Assembly: GCA_035297385.1 (NCBI GenBank) | Contig: DATGZD010000090.1 | Span: forward strand, 1 to 52,671 | Direction: 5' to 3' | From: UBA11855 sp035297385 | Lineage (GTDB): Archaea; Thermoproteota; Bathyarchaeia; Bathyarchaeales; Bathycorpusculaceae | DNA: 52,671 bases | Part shown: piece after piece, positions 1 through 9,527 of the stretch | Position numbering within the stretch: the first letter of the stretch is position 1 | How the letters are laid out: every line of letters begins with the position of its first letter | Program-made: the position numbers and the translations under genes | The notes under the pieces: generated by a model | The model's input: the letters and a program-made list of their open reading frames with translations, nothing else | Told to the model about the DNA's origin: nothing | The model's database searches: none

Positions 1-451
1 AGAAAAATGAATGTAAACGACTAGCAAGCCCCGTAACTTCTACGGGTGTACTTCGAATATCTAAGATTAATTTGATTTTTCTTAATTTACAAAGAATAGA
101 TGCACCAAGAAAACTAAGAATAGTAATATTTGGATCAGTAATTATATGAACGGGCTTCTTTAATAGAATATAGTAGGGCAAGAAAATTGTTAGAATTCCT
201 GTAAATGCTATTGAACTCAATATAGGTATTTGTCGAAGTGGAACTTGTACTATTTTGACGCTGGAGTTCTTTGTTACATATTTTGTCTTTGATCGGGCTG
301 CAAAAAAAGTAACTGTATAACCTCGTTTAGCTAAACTTTCCAAAACTTCGATTCGGGAAGTCTTATGGAAAAAAATATCTAGGTACAAGAAACTAATCCA
401 TATTATTGGCTTTTTCGGCAATGTAGCTGTTTTATCAAGATTTGTGCTCAT
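1..451 (-). CDS. GT-B glycosyltransferase, N-terminal part (cut by window edge)
   Basis: The reverse strand is open from an ATG at 451 (or an in-frame GTG at 463) to the left edge, about 150 codons. The product opens with a polar segment, then KPIIWISFLYLD, then a stretch with alternating beta strands including RGYTVTFFAARS and ending near LILDIRSTPVEV. This is the layout of the N-terminal Rossmann half of a GT4-like glycosyltransferase, in which a DxR motif follows a hydrophobic strand. The nucleotide-sugar-binding half lies outside the window, so donor and acceptor cannot be judged. It is the most downstream visible member of a minus-strand surface-glycan gene run. Family assignment rests on pattern only. 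Confidence 0.6.
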   Translation of the reverse strand, partial: MSTNLDKTATLPKKPIIWISFLYLDIFFHKTSRIEVLESLAKRGYTVTFFAARSKTKYVTKNSSVKIVQVPLRQIPILSSIAFTGILTIFLPYYILLKKPVHIITDPNITILSFLGASILCKLRKIKLILDIRSTPVEVTGLASRLHSFF

Positions 452-602
452 ATCAAGATTCACTTACCGTTGTCCAGTCGACAAGGTAATGATAATCTCC
501 ATGTGTTTCAAACAGAGAGATTGTTCCAATCATTGCCTTTTTCTTTTGATTCTTAGTTGAAACTTATATATTATCTTAAGACTTAATAAATATTCCTTTT
601 GT

Positions 603-2537
603 TTAATAATGAGCGGAAAGCAATGAATCTTCAGCTTTCTTGTTGTCAAAGAATAATCTTTGCATCAATTCAATGTTGATCATATCACATATTATTTGAT
701 TATTATCCGTTTTGTAATTCATATGATCATCTATTGTTTTCTTAATGAAATCTTCCTCGAATATGCCTCTCCGTAGAGTCTTAGGGTCCATCAAAATAGC
801 TAACGCAAAAGCCTTCGAATCATTTCTCAGCCATTGACCGTATCCTCTAAAGTCAGGATTCTTGGTTTGTATCGTTCGTCTGAAGGTCTTCTCTGTAAGC
901 TTATTCAGTTTCTTTTGTATGTAACGGGTTCCTCCAATAGCTAAAACTTTAAGTCGGTTTTCGTTAGGTTCAAAGCCGTGCCATTTTATTCGAGATAATG
1001 AAGGGAATTCTAGATTTAATGCCCTCTGGAGAAAGGTATCCTCATAAGTTATGCCTATTATTTCTTTTCGCCTCAAAGACACTGGGAACCTAAACGCAAA
1101 AAAATCCACCAAATCATTATCCATAAAAGGATGGCGTGTCTCCAAAAACCAGTTGATGTGCTGAGAGGCTTGAAATATGTATCTTGGTTCCCTATTTCGA
1201 TATTCCCAGTAATCACCTATCTCTGCAGGTGACTGGAAAATAATCTCGTCAAACGTATGGATAAACTCATTTTCTGCCTTACCCTTTATCTTTTCGAAAA
1301 ATTCTTTTGTAAAGACTTTTTCATGCTCCGAAATTGGGATTACATTACTGACGATGGAAGTATAGTAATTAAGAATGAAGTCGATGACTTGTTCTTTCGT
1401 TTTTGACCTGATTAGTTTCTCGGATAGTCTTCCCTCTGGCCGGCAAGTTAAGTCGCCACCAAAAGTTCCAAGTAGAACAGTGCTAACTTCTGCTTGTACG
1501 CTTTTCAGCAATGAGACGAAATGGCTGTCGCGAATTCTGATGAGACCATCGCCAGCGTGAACGATTTCCTGAGCATATTCAGAGATGAAGCTTGAGGGAA
1601 TTTCAAGGAAATGGTGTTCTAACCCAAGTATTTCCGCAACTTCCATCGCTATTTTTTCTTCTTCGCAGTCTCTAACTCCAAATGTGAAGGTTACCACAGG
1701 CGTTTTAGTTTGGCTTGCAAAAGCAGCTATCACTCTAGAGTCTAATCCGCCACTGAGGAAAATGCCTATCTTATCACAATCTTTAACCCTTCGCTCCACG
1801 GATCGTCGCATTAAGTTATTGAACTCTGTCAAATAAGATGTAAGTGACGTTGAAGGCTCGTATTCTTTTATGCTAAAATCCCAATAACGCCAAGATTGAA
1901 GCCGGTCAGTTTTTCTTTCGTGAAGAACTAAGGATGCTGGAGGAATCTTTCTAACATTCTTAAAAAAGGTCTTGTCACCTAACAAAAAGGAGAATGCAAA
2001 AAACTCAGGTATAGCGGTTTCGTCCATCTCGGGATAGATATCTGAACCTTTAACCACCGTCTTTGCTTCTGATGCAAAAGCCGTTCTGTTTGGTCCTACT
2101 GCATAGAATAGTGGAAAGTAGCCATATCTATCATTCGCTATAATGACATTCTCTTTTTCTTTGTCATATATTGCTAATGAAAACAGGCCATTAAGATATT
2201 CAACAAATTTAAGTCCTTGTTTCTTGTAGAGTTCAACGATAAACTTGGTATCGTTTATACAAGAATCACTGGGTTCGAGTCCAAATTTCGTGCTCAATTC
2301 ATTTTTGTTGAAAATGTTTCCTCTAGAAACAGCCATCACTAAATTATCATTATAAAGAGGGTTGTTTCTATCTTTCAAAGCATTAAGCTCAACTACTCCA
2401 ATGAGAGATCGATTCTGATCTATGGCCCATTTATGAAAGTATGAAGAATGATGTTCCATAGAAGATAATAGTTTAGTTGCATCATCTTGTGTTAAGTCGT
2501 TTCCCTTTCGGTTGATGCAACAAATAATTCCGGGCAT
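603..2537 (-). CDS. Asparagine-synthase-like amidotransferase lacking Cys2
   Basis: This 644-residue protein has the two-domain layout of glutamine-hydrolysing asparagine synthase (AsnB): an N-terminal class II glutaminase-like domain (about 1-210, with DRYGYFPLFY) and a C-terminal ATP pyrophosphatase domain with the PP-loop SGGLDS near residue 265. Such proteins are frequent in polysaccharide loci, where they amidate sugar carboxylates or related substrates. The start ATG has an AGGAAAG ribosome site four bases upstream. The odd point is the N-terminus MPGIICC: class II amidotransferases need Cys as residue 2, and here it is Pro. The glutaminase site is therefore probably dead, so the enzyme may use free ammonia or act only as an adenylating ligase. 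Its setting among glycosyltransferases argues against plain asparagine synthesis. Confidence 0.85.
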   Translation of the reverse strand: MPGIICCINRKGNDLTQDDATKLLSSMEHHSSYFHKWAIDQNRSLIGVVELNALKDRNNPLYNDNLVMAVSRGNIFNKNELSTKFGLEPSDSCINDTKFIVELYKKQGLKFVEYLNGLFSLAIYDKEKENVIIANDRYGYFPLFYAVGPNRTAFASEAKTVVKGSDIYPEMDETAIPEFFAFSFLLGDKTFFKNVRKIPPASLVLHERKTDRLQSWRYWDFSIKEYEPSTSLTSYLTEFNNLMRRSVERRVKDCDKIGIFLSGGLDSRVIAAFASQTKTPVVTFTFGVRDCEEEKIAMEVAEILGLEHHFLEIPSSFISEYAQEIVHAGDGLIRIRDSHFVSLLKSVQAEVSTVLLGTFGGDLTCRPEGRLSEKLIRSKTKEQVIDFILNYYTSIVSNVIPISEHEKVFTKEFFEKIKGKAENEFIHTFDEIIFQSPAEIGDYWEYRNREPRYIFQASQHINWFLETRHPFMDNDLVDFFAFRFPVSLRRKEIIGITYEDTFLQRALNLEFPSLSRIKWHGFEPNENRLKVLAIGGTRYIQKKLNKLTEKTFRRTIQTKNPDFRGYGQWLRNDSKAFALAILMDPKTLRRGIFEEDFIKKTIDDHMNYKTDNNQIICDMINIELMQRLFFDNKKAEDSLLSAHY

Positions 2538-2622
2538 ACATTGCTTTCCTGAAAGGGTTTTTTATTATACCAATAATTGAGACAAACGGTTTGATTATTT
2601 AAGAACTGATGGTAAAAGCAAC

Positions 2623-3657
2623 TCAGCACGCTGAGGTGCAAGTTTCGTGAAACTTTTTGGCAATCAATTTCTCTAGTGTTGTATATGGATCAGTCATGCT
2701 TGTTATTCCAAGGAATTGATTTATCTTGTCTGTGTTCGCTCTCATTTTCAATTTATCGTTTTCCTCAAAAAGGACAGGGAGGCCGTTGTCGATTATCTCT
2801 ATTTTCGGCTGTATCTTACCTTGAGTTAGTTTTGTCGTCGCTTCAGAAACGGCTTTTGCAAGGTCAAACACAGTGATAGGAGTAGGCCAATACAAATTGA
2901 CGATATGAGCCAAACTATTTTCGTTTTCAGCAACTTCGCCATCTATGATTTTTCTAGCATACATTTTGAAAGCAGTGCAGACGTCTGCAACATCAACGTA
3001 GAGCATAGGTCTATACATACTGTGTTTGAAAGGGGTTAAGGTTTTTCCTGCCAATGCATTACAAATAAATATGTTCGCGGCTGTTTTTTCAGGCATCCCC
3101 TCTCCTAACACTGTACCAAGCCGGATTATGCCATAAATCTTGCTTGACATTTCATCATAGTATCTAACTACCACTTCTTGGGCTACTTTAGAAAGTGCGT
3201 AGAGCCGGGCTCTCTCTTCAACGTTATCAGGTCGGAAACCAAAAGATTCATCAAGGTTTCCCCATATACCTCTTTCTCCAAAAACATGCCATGTGCCTGT
3301 AAGTAACATTCCTTTCAGTGTCGTGGACCGGTCAATACATCTACATATGTTTTGTGTTCCTATAAAATTCACTTCAAAACCTAATTTTCTGTTTTCATTA
3401 ATCAAGGGTATTTGAATTATGGCAGTGTGAATCACAAGATCAAGACCCTCAAGCGCGTTCTTAACCTCATCATACTTGGTTATATCGCATCGACGATAGG
3501 TAATTCTGCCATCAGGATTTTTCCGTAATGGAGCTTGGTCTATGACCACTATTTGCGATGTTTCACTGAGGGCGCAGGCAATAGTTGATCCTATATAGCC
3601 TGATCCTCCAATGATTCCTATTTTGGGTATATGATCTTTTTCAACTATTTTACTCAA
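2623..3657 (-). CDS. NAD-dependent epimerase/dehydratase (extended SDR)
   Basis: This 344-residue protein is of the extended short-chain dehydrogenase family that acts on nucleotide-activated sugars. The nucleotide-binding glycine motif GGSGYIG lies near residues 17-23, an acidic residue follows strand beta2 (VVIDQ), and the catalytic Tyr-x-x-x-Lys is seen in LYALSKVAQE. The length is normal for UDP-glucose 4-epimerase or dTDP-sugar epimerase/dehydratase relatives, but no motif fixes the exact reaction. It lies 85 bases upstream, in transcription order, of the amidotransferase gene, so the two may share a transcript making a modified sugar donor for the neighbouring glycosyltransferases. Confidence 0.85.
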   Translation of the reverse strand: MSKIVEKDHIPKIGIIGGSGYIGSTIACALSETSQIVVIDQAPLRKNPDGRITYRRCDITKYDEVKNALEGLDLVIHTAIIQIPLINENRKLGFEVNFIGTQNICRCIDRSTTLKGMLLTGTWHVFGERGIWGNLDESFGFRPDNVEERARLYALSKVAQEVVVRYYDEMSSKIYGIIRLGTVLGEGMPEKTAANIFICNALAGKTLTPFKHSMYRPMLYVDVADVCTAFKMYARKIIDGEVAENENSLAHIVNLYWPTPITVFDLAKAVSEATTKLTQGKIQPKIEIIDNGLPVLFEENDKLKMRANTDKINQFLGITSMTDPYTTLEKLIAKKFHETCTSAC

Positions 3658-3742
3658 TTCAATACCTCATTTTACTGTTAATCTTATTCCAAATACAAGT
3701 GAGAAAATTTATGATTGTTATCTATCCCAGGGAATCTACAAA

Positions 3743-4918
3743 TTATGTTAATTTTTCAAATTCTCTCAGATAGAGTTGGCCAATTCTTTTCCAATCAAAT
3801 CTTTCTTCAACTATTCTTCTTCCACCATGACCAAGAGCATTTCTCAAAGAGGAATTTTCAAGTAATCGTAATAAGCCTTCAACCATCTGTGCTACGTTAG
3901 CTGGATCTATCAGAATACCGTTTTTGTTGTCCTCTACTACTTCCGGTATTCCGCCAACTCTCGAGGCGACTAGAGGTTTTCCGCTTGACATAGCCTCTAA
4001 TGCAACCATTGGAAAATTCTCTGAAAGTGATGAAAGCATGACTATGTCTGAAGCGGCATAGTAGCGGGGCATTTCATAATTTGGAATACGGTCTACAAGG
4101 ATAACGTTATCACGAATTCCGAGGCTATTCAGTATGGAAAGCATTCGTTCTTTATACTTTGTCTCAATTCCAATAACCATCAGTTTTACTTTCGGAAAAA
4201 TCTTGACTATTTTGCTCAGTGCGTAGAATACGAATACAACTCCTTTTAGCACTATGCCGCTTCCGACTGTTAAGATGAGAGGCGAATCTCCCAACTTGTA
4301 GGCTTCCCTTATTGAATTGCCACAAATTTGGGGACTAAATTTCTCGCTATCTACACCGTTATGAATTACAGATATTTTCTCTTCAGGGATTTGTTTCTGT
4401 CGTAGATAATTCGCTTTGGTTTCATTAGATACGGCGATAACTCTTTCGGAAACTGCAATATCCAAGTAAGTGCCGACTAGTTTTATAGGAACAAAAAGGT
4501 ACTTGACGACCCATTCTTCTAAACTGGGAGTGTTTACTACTGATCCGTCAATGATTATGGATTTTGTAGCTTTGCTCTCAGTCAAGGGTTCGCTGTGCAA
4601 AGTCGTTATAACTTTTGGTTTTCGGGCAAAGAACAAGAAGGGTGCAATACCCATTCCACTTTCAAAATGGAAGTTCATGATATCAAATTGAATTCGTCTA
4701 AGGTTTTTAATGTAATAAAAAGGGCTCAAAACAGGAAATGTTCGTTTGCCGCCATAGGTTGTTATAGTACGTGGATATCTTTCACTTGATTTGCCACACG
4801 TAAACACGAAAGCTTCTGTGCCCTGCTCAAGAAAGAACTTTTGAAGATTATATACAACTTCTCCTGGACCACCAATTGAAGCTGGAGGATAGATATTGGT
4901 GACAAAGCAGACTTTCAT
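3743..4918 (-). CDS. GT4-family glycosyltransferase
   Basis: This 391-residue GT-B enzyme begins MKVCFVTNIYPPASIGGPG, the usual opening of GT4 glycosyltransferases with the glycine-rich acceptor loop. The middle carries GVDSEKFSP at the start of the second Rossmann half, and the C-terminal half has ENFPMVALEAMSSGKPLV, whose spaced glutamates form the EX7E motif that binds the sugar-nucleotide donor. It probably transfers a hexose or related sugar onto a lipid-linked or surface glycan at the cytoplasmic face of the membrane. The donor cannot be read from sequence. It is one of three complete GT4 genes in the same minus-strand run. Confidence 0.88.
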   Translation of the reverse strand: MKVCFVTNIYPPASIGGPGEVVYNLQKFFLEQGTEAFVFTCGKSSERYPRTITTYGGKRTFPVLSPFYYIKNLRRIQFDIMNFHFESGMGIAPFLFFARKPKVITTLHSEPLTESKATKSIIIDGSVVNTPSLEEWVVKYLFVPIKLVGTYLDIAVSERVIAVSNETKANYLRQKQIPEEKISVIHNGVDSEKFSPQICGNSIREAYKLGDSPLILTVGSGIVLKGVVFVFYALSKIVKIFPKVKLMVIGIETKYKERMLSILNSLGIRDNVILVDRIPNYEMPRYYAASDIVMLSSLSENFPMVALEAMSSGKPLVASRVGGIPEVVEDNKNGILIDPANVAQMVEGLLRLLENSSLRNALGHGGRRIVEERFDWKRIGQLYLREFEKLT

Positions 4919-5066
4919 GAGGAGATTACCATGATAGTATTTCCGAGCTATACGAAACCGGTTTCAATTGAGTTTGCTTTCGTAATCTTAACAATTTGTT
5001 AATTAAAGCGCCAGCTTCGTGCATAGATTAAGGCAAAAAATATTATTCTATTTTAGGTGTATTAGG

Positions 5067-6254
5067 CTAGAGACTTTCATACAATTTTTTTGTCTGTTCA
5101 GCTACAGTTTGCCAATCATACCTTGTGGCAAATTTTCGTCCAGAATCCGATAATTCTGCACGTAGTGAAGAATTATTTAGTAGCGTTTTTATACATTCAC
5201 TGAGTGCATGATAATCTCCAGTTGGGAATAATAAGCCATCGACCCCGTTGCGAAGGTTACTTAGAGATTCCATTTTAGAGGTTATTGCTGCTACACCGTA
5301 AGACATCGCTTCTAATAATGTCAATGGGAAGCCTTCATATTGAGATGGCAGAACGAAGATGTCTGCAGCTTGATAGTACAGTCTCTTTTGTTCATCCGAA
5401 ACCCAGTGGGGCAGTTCAATAATGTTGTTTAGATCATACTGTTTTACAAGGCGAGCTATGTTTTGTCTGTCAGGTCCATCTCCTGCAATACATACATGAA
5501 AATTATTGAGCCCTTTATTGTGCAGAAGCCTTATTGCTTTAACCAATAAGTCAAGTCTTTTCCTGCTAACCATGCGGGCGATTGTGAAGATTAGAGCAGT
5601 GTTTGAATCAAATCCGAGTTCGACTTTGGCTTTGTATCGATCTGCGACTTTGTCTAAAGCAGGAATTTCAACGCCGTTTTCGACTATTTCGATTTTCCCC
5701 CGTGGAACACCATAGATTTTTGAGAGTTCGTCTCTAACCTGCGGGGTGGGTACGATTAACGCTTTACTGGAAACGATACTCATCAATTCAAAGCAAAAAC
5801 CAAACAAGGCATAAAAAATTGTTCTTTTAAGGCTTGAAGTGTCGATGGAGCTGCTGAAGATAGAGTATATCTCTCCAAAACTGGTATCATGAAACGTGCT
5901 GACTTTTACTTGTTTACCGTTGCGGATAAAGGGTCCAACGTAAGGCTCTTCTACATGTATTATGTCAAATTTTTCTTTCTTAATTAGAGTATTTGCAATT
6001 CTTGAAAAACGTATGATGTCGAATGGGATTCTAGCGTCCAAAGCTATTGAAGAATCATTTCGATCAATTATGGAACTTGATGGATTGACAAATATCGTAT
6101 TATCAGAAGACAACTCAGTAGATCCAAAAGACAAGACTTTGCACGACACGCCAAGTTTGGTGAGATATTTGACCAAGTTAAAGGTATGAACTGCTACTCC
6201 TCCTACCGCGAAGGGAGGATATTCTCTTGTAATAAAAAGGACTTTCATTTCCAA
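5067..6254 (-). CDS. GT4-family glycosyltransferase
   Basis: This 395-residue GT-B enzyme starts MEMKVLFITREYPPFAVGGV, a close parallel to the opening of its neighbour at 3743-4918. It contains VENGVEIP at the inter-domain switch and an EX7E donor site in YEGFPLTLLEAMSYG. No transmembrane segment is evident, so it probably works at the inner membrane surface on a lipid-linked glycan. About 150 bases separate it from the neighbouring GT4 gene. The similar N-termini suggest an older duplication within the locus, but the two proteins are clearly diverged. Acceptor and donor are unknown. Confidence 0.88.
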   Translation of the reverse strand: MEMKVLFITREYPPFAVGGVAVHTFNLVKYLTKLGVSCKVLSFGSTELSSDNTIFVNPSSSIIDRNDSSIALDARIPFDIIRFSRIANTLIKKEKFDIIHVEEPYVGPFIRNGKQVKVSTFHDTSFGEIYSIFSSSIDTSSLKRTIFYALFGFCFELMSIVSSKALIVPTPQVRDELSKIYGVPRGKIEIVENGVEIPALDKVADRYKAKVELGFDSNTALIFTIARMVSRKRLDLLVKAIRLLHNKGLNNFHVCIAGDGPDRQNIARLVKQYDLNNIIELPHWVSDEQKRLYYQAADIFVLPSQYEGFPLTLLEAMSYGVAAITSKMESLSNLRNGVDGLLFPTGDYHALSECIKTLLNNSSLRAELSDSGRKFATRYDWQTVAEQTKKLYESL

Positions 6255-6292
6255 AACCTTGAATCAAAATTTATCGCATGATTTAAATCCAC

Positions 6293-7195
6293 TTATGTTC
6301 TTAACGCAAGCGATAATTGGCTAAATGTTTCTATTGCGTGATATTCTTTCGATACTCCAACAACGACATGCGTTATTCCTGGAAGGGTTTTAAGGTAGGG
6401 TATTGCTTCTGAAGGTTTAAGGTATCCCGCTGCAAGAGTACTCATGGCAATTACCTCGGCTTCAGATGCCTGTTCTAACGCTCTTTCACAATATGTTCTT
6501 GATGGATTCATCTGAAAGCCAGCTTTGTTAAATGAAGCAGTTATGACTATTTTGCCCATATTAATGTTCCAATCTTTGAGTTTCTGTATTAGAAAAGGAA
6601 AATTTCGTGTCTCTAGACCGGGCTTAATCTTTGATTTTGAAAAGAAGTCAATATATGATTTGAAGAACCAATCCAAATTAAGAGCTAACGCCATGTCCGT
6701 TATTGTCTCATGGAGCAACACTGCTTTCAGATTGGCATCTTTACTCATAGCAGATTTTATTCGTGATATTTCATAAGTTAGATACGTTTTTAGAAACGCT
6801 GATGGTTTAGCTCTTATAATGCCCATCAGGTTTGGTGCAACATTGAATATGTTTCTAGATAGCATGATTTGTTTGGAAATTTGTTTTGCCAAACCAGCTA
6901 CTCCTCCGACCTGTGTAGCGAGCCGAACATATTCATAAGCATAGGGCACAATAGCATACAGCTCCGGCTTTTCTTCATCAAGGTGTTTTAAGATTGAAAG
7001 CGTGGTCTCACTAACTGAAAACATAAAGCCAGTGGCACCATTTTGAAGAGCCAGTTTCACTAAGTGAGCTGCATATTCTGTACTAGACAAATCATTCTCT
7101 GTCGACCTATTGCGCGCTCTTTTTTGAGAAAGGTGGCTAATACCGTGGAAAGCGTTATCACCGACTAACAGATTAAGACTTTGCTTATTCATCAA
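6293..7195 (-). CDS. TIM-barrel protein, aldo/keto-reductase-like, function unknown
   Basis: I do not recognise the exact family of this 300-residue protein. It opens with NLLVGDNAFHGISH and ends with VVVGVSKEYHAIETFSQL, a pattern like the last strand and helix of aldo/keto reductase TIM barrels; strand-helix units repeat between. It is coupled to the upstream oxidoreductase gene: its ATG at 7192 overlaps the TGA stop as TGATG, and an alternative TTG lies three bases earlier, with GAGG eight bases upstream of it. The pairing with a Gfo/Idh/MocA oxidoreductase inside a glycan locus suggests a role in making an unusual sugar. That role is inference. Confidence 0.6.
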   Translation of the reverse strand: MMNKQSLNLLVGDNAFHGISHLSQKRARNRSTENDLSSTEYAAHLVKLALQNGATGFMFSVSETTLSILKHLDEEKPELYAIVPYAYEYVRLATQVGGVAGLAKQISKQIMLSRNIFNVAPNLMGIIRAKPSAFLKTYLTYEISRIKSAMSKDANLKAVLLHETITDMALALNLDWFFKSYIDFFSKSKIKPGLETRNFPFLIQKLKDWNINMGKIVITASFNKAGFQMNPSRTYCERALEQASEAEVIAMSTLAAGYLKPSEAIPYLKTLPGITHVVVGVSKEYHAIETFSQLSLALRT

Positions 7196-8184
7196 TTCTT
7201 TCGCCTCACTTGTTCAAGTAGATAGTCAACTCTTGTTGCTGATAGAAAATCCGATTGCGGTTTCCGGTTAAGAAGTATTGAGTTTATGAAATGTTCATCT
7301 TCACGGAAATACTCGGATTCACCCAGTAAATATGCGACGTGATCGTCAAGGTCTTGTCGATATAAGGTTCTTGGTTGTTTATCATTTAAGACTAATTCTA
7401 TCATATTGTCGTCAACATTTATTGTACCTTCAACACCTTTGATGGTAAAGCCAAATTCAGGCATACGATAACCTTGTTTAATCCAAGAAACGTCAAATTT
7501 ACCTGTAAAATTGTTTGAACCCATAATTTCAAAGTGTACGGAACCAGAGCTTGGATCAGTTGATGATAATAATTTAGTTGAGCTAAGCAAATCTTCGAAT
7601 AGCCAAAGTGCTAAATCGGATACGTGAGAACCTAAATCTTCAAGCACACCTCCCCTTGCTACAGTTGCAGAATTTTCTTTTAATCCAGCAAAATCAGAAG
7701 AGTAAGCGTAAGCATCAAAGGAAATTAATGACCCTAATTTGCCTTCGTTCAATAACTCTTTCACTTTTTTAAATGTAACTGAGAAGCGTTTCATGTAACC
7801 GACCATGTTTTGGCCTTTTGATGCATCTGATAACGCGCATAATTCTTTGGAGTGATTGTAGCTTGAGGATAATGTTTTTTCTACAAACACGTTAGGCGCA
7901 ATATTCTTGGTATAGATTTCTCTTATTATAGGGTAATGAGAAGGGATAGGTGTAGTAACGTAGACTACGTCCAAATTTTGCCCGGTTAGATCGTCCAATT
8001 TGTCGGTGACCAAAGATACTTTGAGTGTGTTTTTTGCCAGTTTTCGCATTATCCAACTCTTGTCGCATAATGCAGTAAGCTCTATGTTCGGCATAACACT
8101 TAGAAGAGATGCATGGAGAAGACCCATTTTTCCTAATCCGACAATTCCTACTTTCAGTTTTTCACTAAAATTTGCAGAGGACAT
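7192..8184 (-). CDS. Gfo/Idh/MocA-family NAD(P)-dependent oxidoreductase
   Basis: This 330-residue protein has the N-terminal Rossmann motif VGIVGLGKMGLLH (about residues 12-24) and, about 90 residues on, VEKTL in the place of the family EKP motif whose Lys takes part in catalysis. The second domain contains GGVLEDLGSHVSDLALWLF, matching the metal-free substrate-binding half of this family. Members oxidise or reduce sugar hydroxyls, often on UDP-sugars in surface polysaccharide synthesis. The gene overlaps the start of the TIM-barrel gene, so the two are almost certainly co-translated. Substrate specificity is not visible. Confidence 0.88.
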   Translation of the reverse strand: MSSANFSEKLKVGIVGLGKMGLLHASLLSVMPNIELTALCDKSWIMRKLAKNTLKVSLVTDKLDDLTGQNLDVVYVTTPIPSHYPIIREIYTKNIAPNVFVEKTLSSSYNHSKELCALSDASKGQNMVGYMKRFSVTFKKVKELLNEGKLGSLISFDAYAYSSDFAGLKENSATVARGGVLEDLGSHVSDLALWLFEDLLSSTKLLSSTDPSSGSVHFEIMGSNNFTGKFDVSWIKQGYRMPEFGFTIKGVEGTINVDDNMIELVLNDKQPRTLYRQDLDDHVAYLLGESEYFREDEHFINSILLNRKPQSDFLSATRVDYLLEQVRRKN

Positions 8185-8231
8185 GTATTACACCAAGTTT
8201 TTCTTTCTATGAGATTTCTCAAATCAAAGAA

Positions 8232-9437
8232 TCAATTAATGAGAGAGTACTCGATTGATTGCTTGAAACCTTCAAACATCTTGTCAAAATCATTAAATTC
8301 TCTGAATAGCTTCTCAGAGTTTTGTCCCATACTTTTTCTCAGGAGCTCATCCTCCAAGATCTTTCTTAATGCTAAATAGAGCTCAGTAACATCACCGTTT
8401 TTTACGACGTATCCATTAAATCCGTTTTTGACTAAATCTTCCGCTGCTCCTACTGCGTCAGTTGTGACTATCGGTAGTCCAACGCTCATGGCCTCGTTAA
8501 TTACGAGTCCCCAACCATCGCCAAATGGTCTGGTACATGACGGTAGCACAAAAATGTCGGCCATTCTGTAATTACTTGCAACTGCCTGCCCTACAACATC
8601 TCCTAAGAAAAGGACATGTTCCAATTTTAATTTTTTGACAAGCGTTTCGCAAAAAGGGCGAAAGCTTCCATCGCCGATGAGTACGAGGTGCACGTCTTTT
8701 CTTTCTCGTTCTATTTCTGAATAAGCTTTTATTAAAACGTCTACTCCTTTAATTTCTGAGATCCGCCCGACGTACAGAATAACCAGATTCTCTCCAATGC
8801 GTAGTTTCTGTTTTAGATTTTCAAAACTTACTGAAGAATAGTCAATACCGCAATGATTCGAAAAGAAAAGTTTCTTATCAGGGACTCCAAGGCTTATTGC
8901 ATATTTCCATTGCGCCGTGCCTTCAACCACTATAGAGTCAACATTTTGGAAAACCTGTCTTTTCAGGAAATTACGCAAGTCAAAAAATGTGAATTTGGAA
9001 ACTAGAAATTTAGATTTGGACTGTGACCATTCTTCTATCCATAGAACACATTTTTTATGCTTTATCTTAGATAGAACAAGCGAAATGATTGTTGGGGGGC
9101 TCAGAGAAATTGAAGTCACAATTACGTCATATTTGTTTGTCGAAAGCAAAGCGATCAGGTGAATACAGCGATTCAGCAAAAAGAAAAAATGACGGAGTCT
9201 GCCATCGGGATCGTGTTTAGGACTGCTCCCTCCTGATCCTTCAAAGTGACTATGATATTCATCTTGTATTATAGGAGGTGCAGCTGCTAGGAAAAAAAAC
9301 GTTGTACTGTAATTGGCAGAGAATTTTTCGAATAGAGGTCTACGGTATTTTGCGTAAGTTGGCTGAATGAATAAAACTTTAACATCCTTACTCGAGATGG
9401 TTACCAAATAGAGAAACAAACCTTTGATGCTTATCAA
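8232..9437 (-). CDS. GT4-family glycosyltransferase, variant donor motif
   Basis: This 401-residue GT-B protein has VLFIQPTYAKYRRPLFEKF near the N-terminus and a C-terminal half containing ILYVGRISEIKGVDVLI and FGDGWGLVINEAMSVGLPIV. The second glutamate of the EX7E motif is present, but the first position appears to be Asp, a variant seen in some GT4 subgroups. About 20 residues precede the usual first strand (MISIKGLFLYLVTISSKD), which may be a real hydrophobic lead or a start called too early; no better in-frame start is seen. It is the most upstream gene of the run transcribed toward the left edge. Confidence 0.83.
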   Translation of the reverse strand: MISIKGLFLYLVTISSKDVKVLFIQPTYAKYRRPLFEKFSANYSTTFFFLAAAPPIIQDEYHSHFEGSGGSSPKHDPDGRLRHFFFLLNRCIHLIALLSTNKYDVIVTSISLSPPTIISLVLSKIKHKKCVLWIEEWSQSKSKFLVSKFTFFDLRNFLKRQVFQNVDSIVVEGTAQWKYAISLGVPDKKLFFSNHCGIDYSSVSFENLKQKLRIGENLVILYVGRISEIKGVDVLIKAYSEIERERKDVHLVLIGDGSFRPFCETLVKKLKLEHVLFLGDVVGQAVASNYRMADIFVLPSCTRPFGDGWGLVINEAMSVGLPIVTTDAVGAAEDLVKNGFNGYVVKNGDVTELYLALRKILEDELLRKSMGQNSEKLFREFNDFDKMFEGFKQSIEYSLIN

Positions 9438-9527
9438 CTATTAAGCTTGAATTTCAATCTAAGACCTCATGCTTTGAAAAAGGTGAAAAGGCATGCCCAC
9501 GGTTTATGTAGCAAGCTGAGTCATGAT

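Noticed and set aside
603..2537. Plain asparagine synthetase (AsnB) assignment
   Set aside because: Cys2 is missing and the gene sits inside a glycan locus, so a housekeeping role in asparagine synthesis is unlikely.
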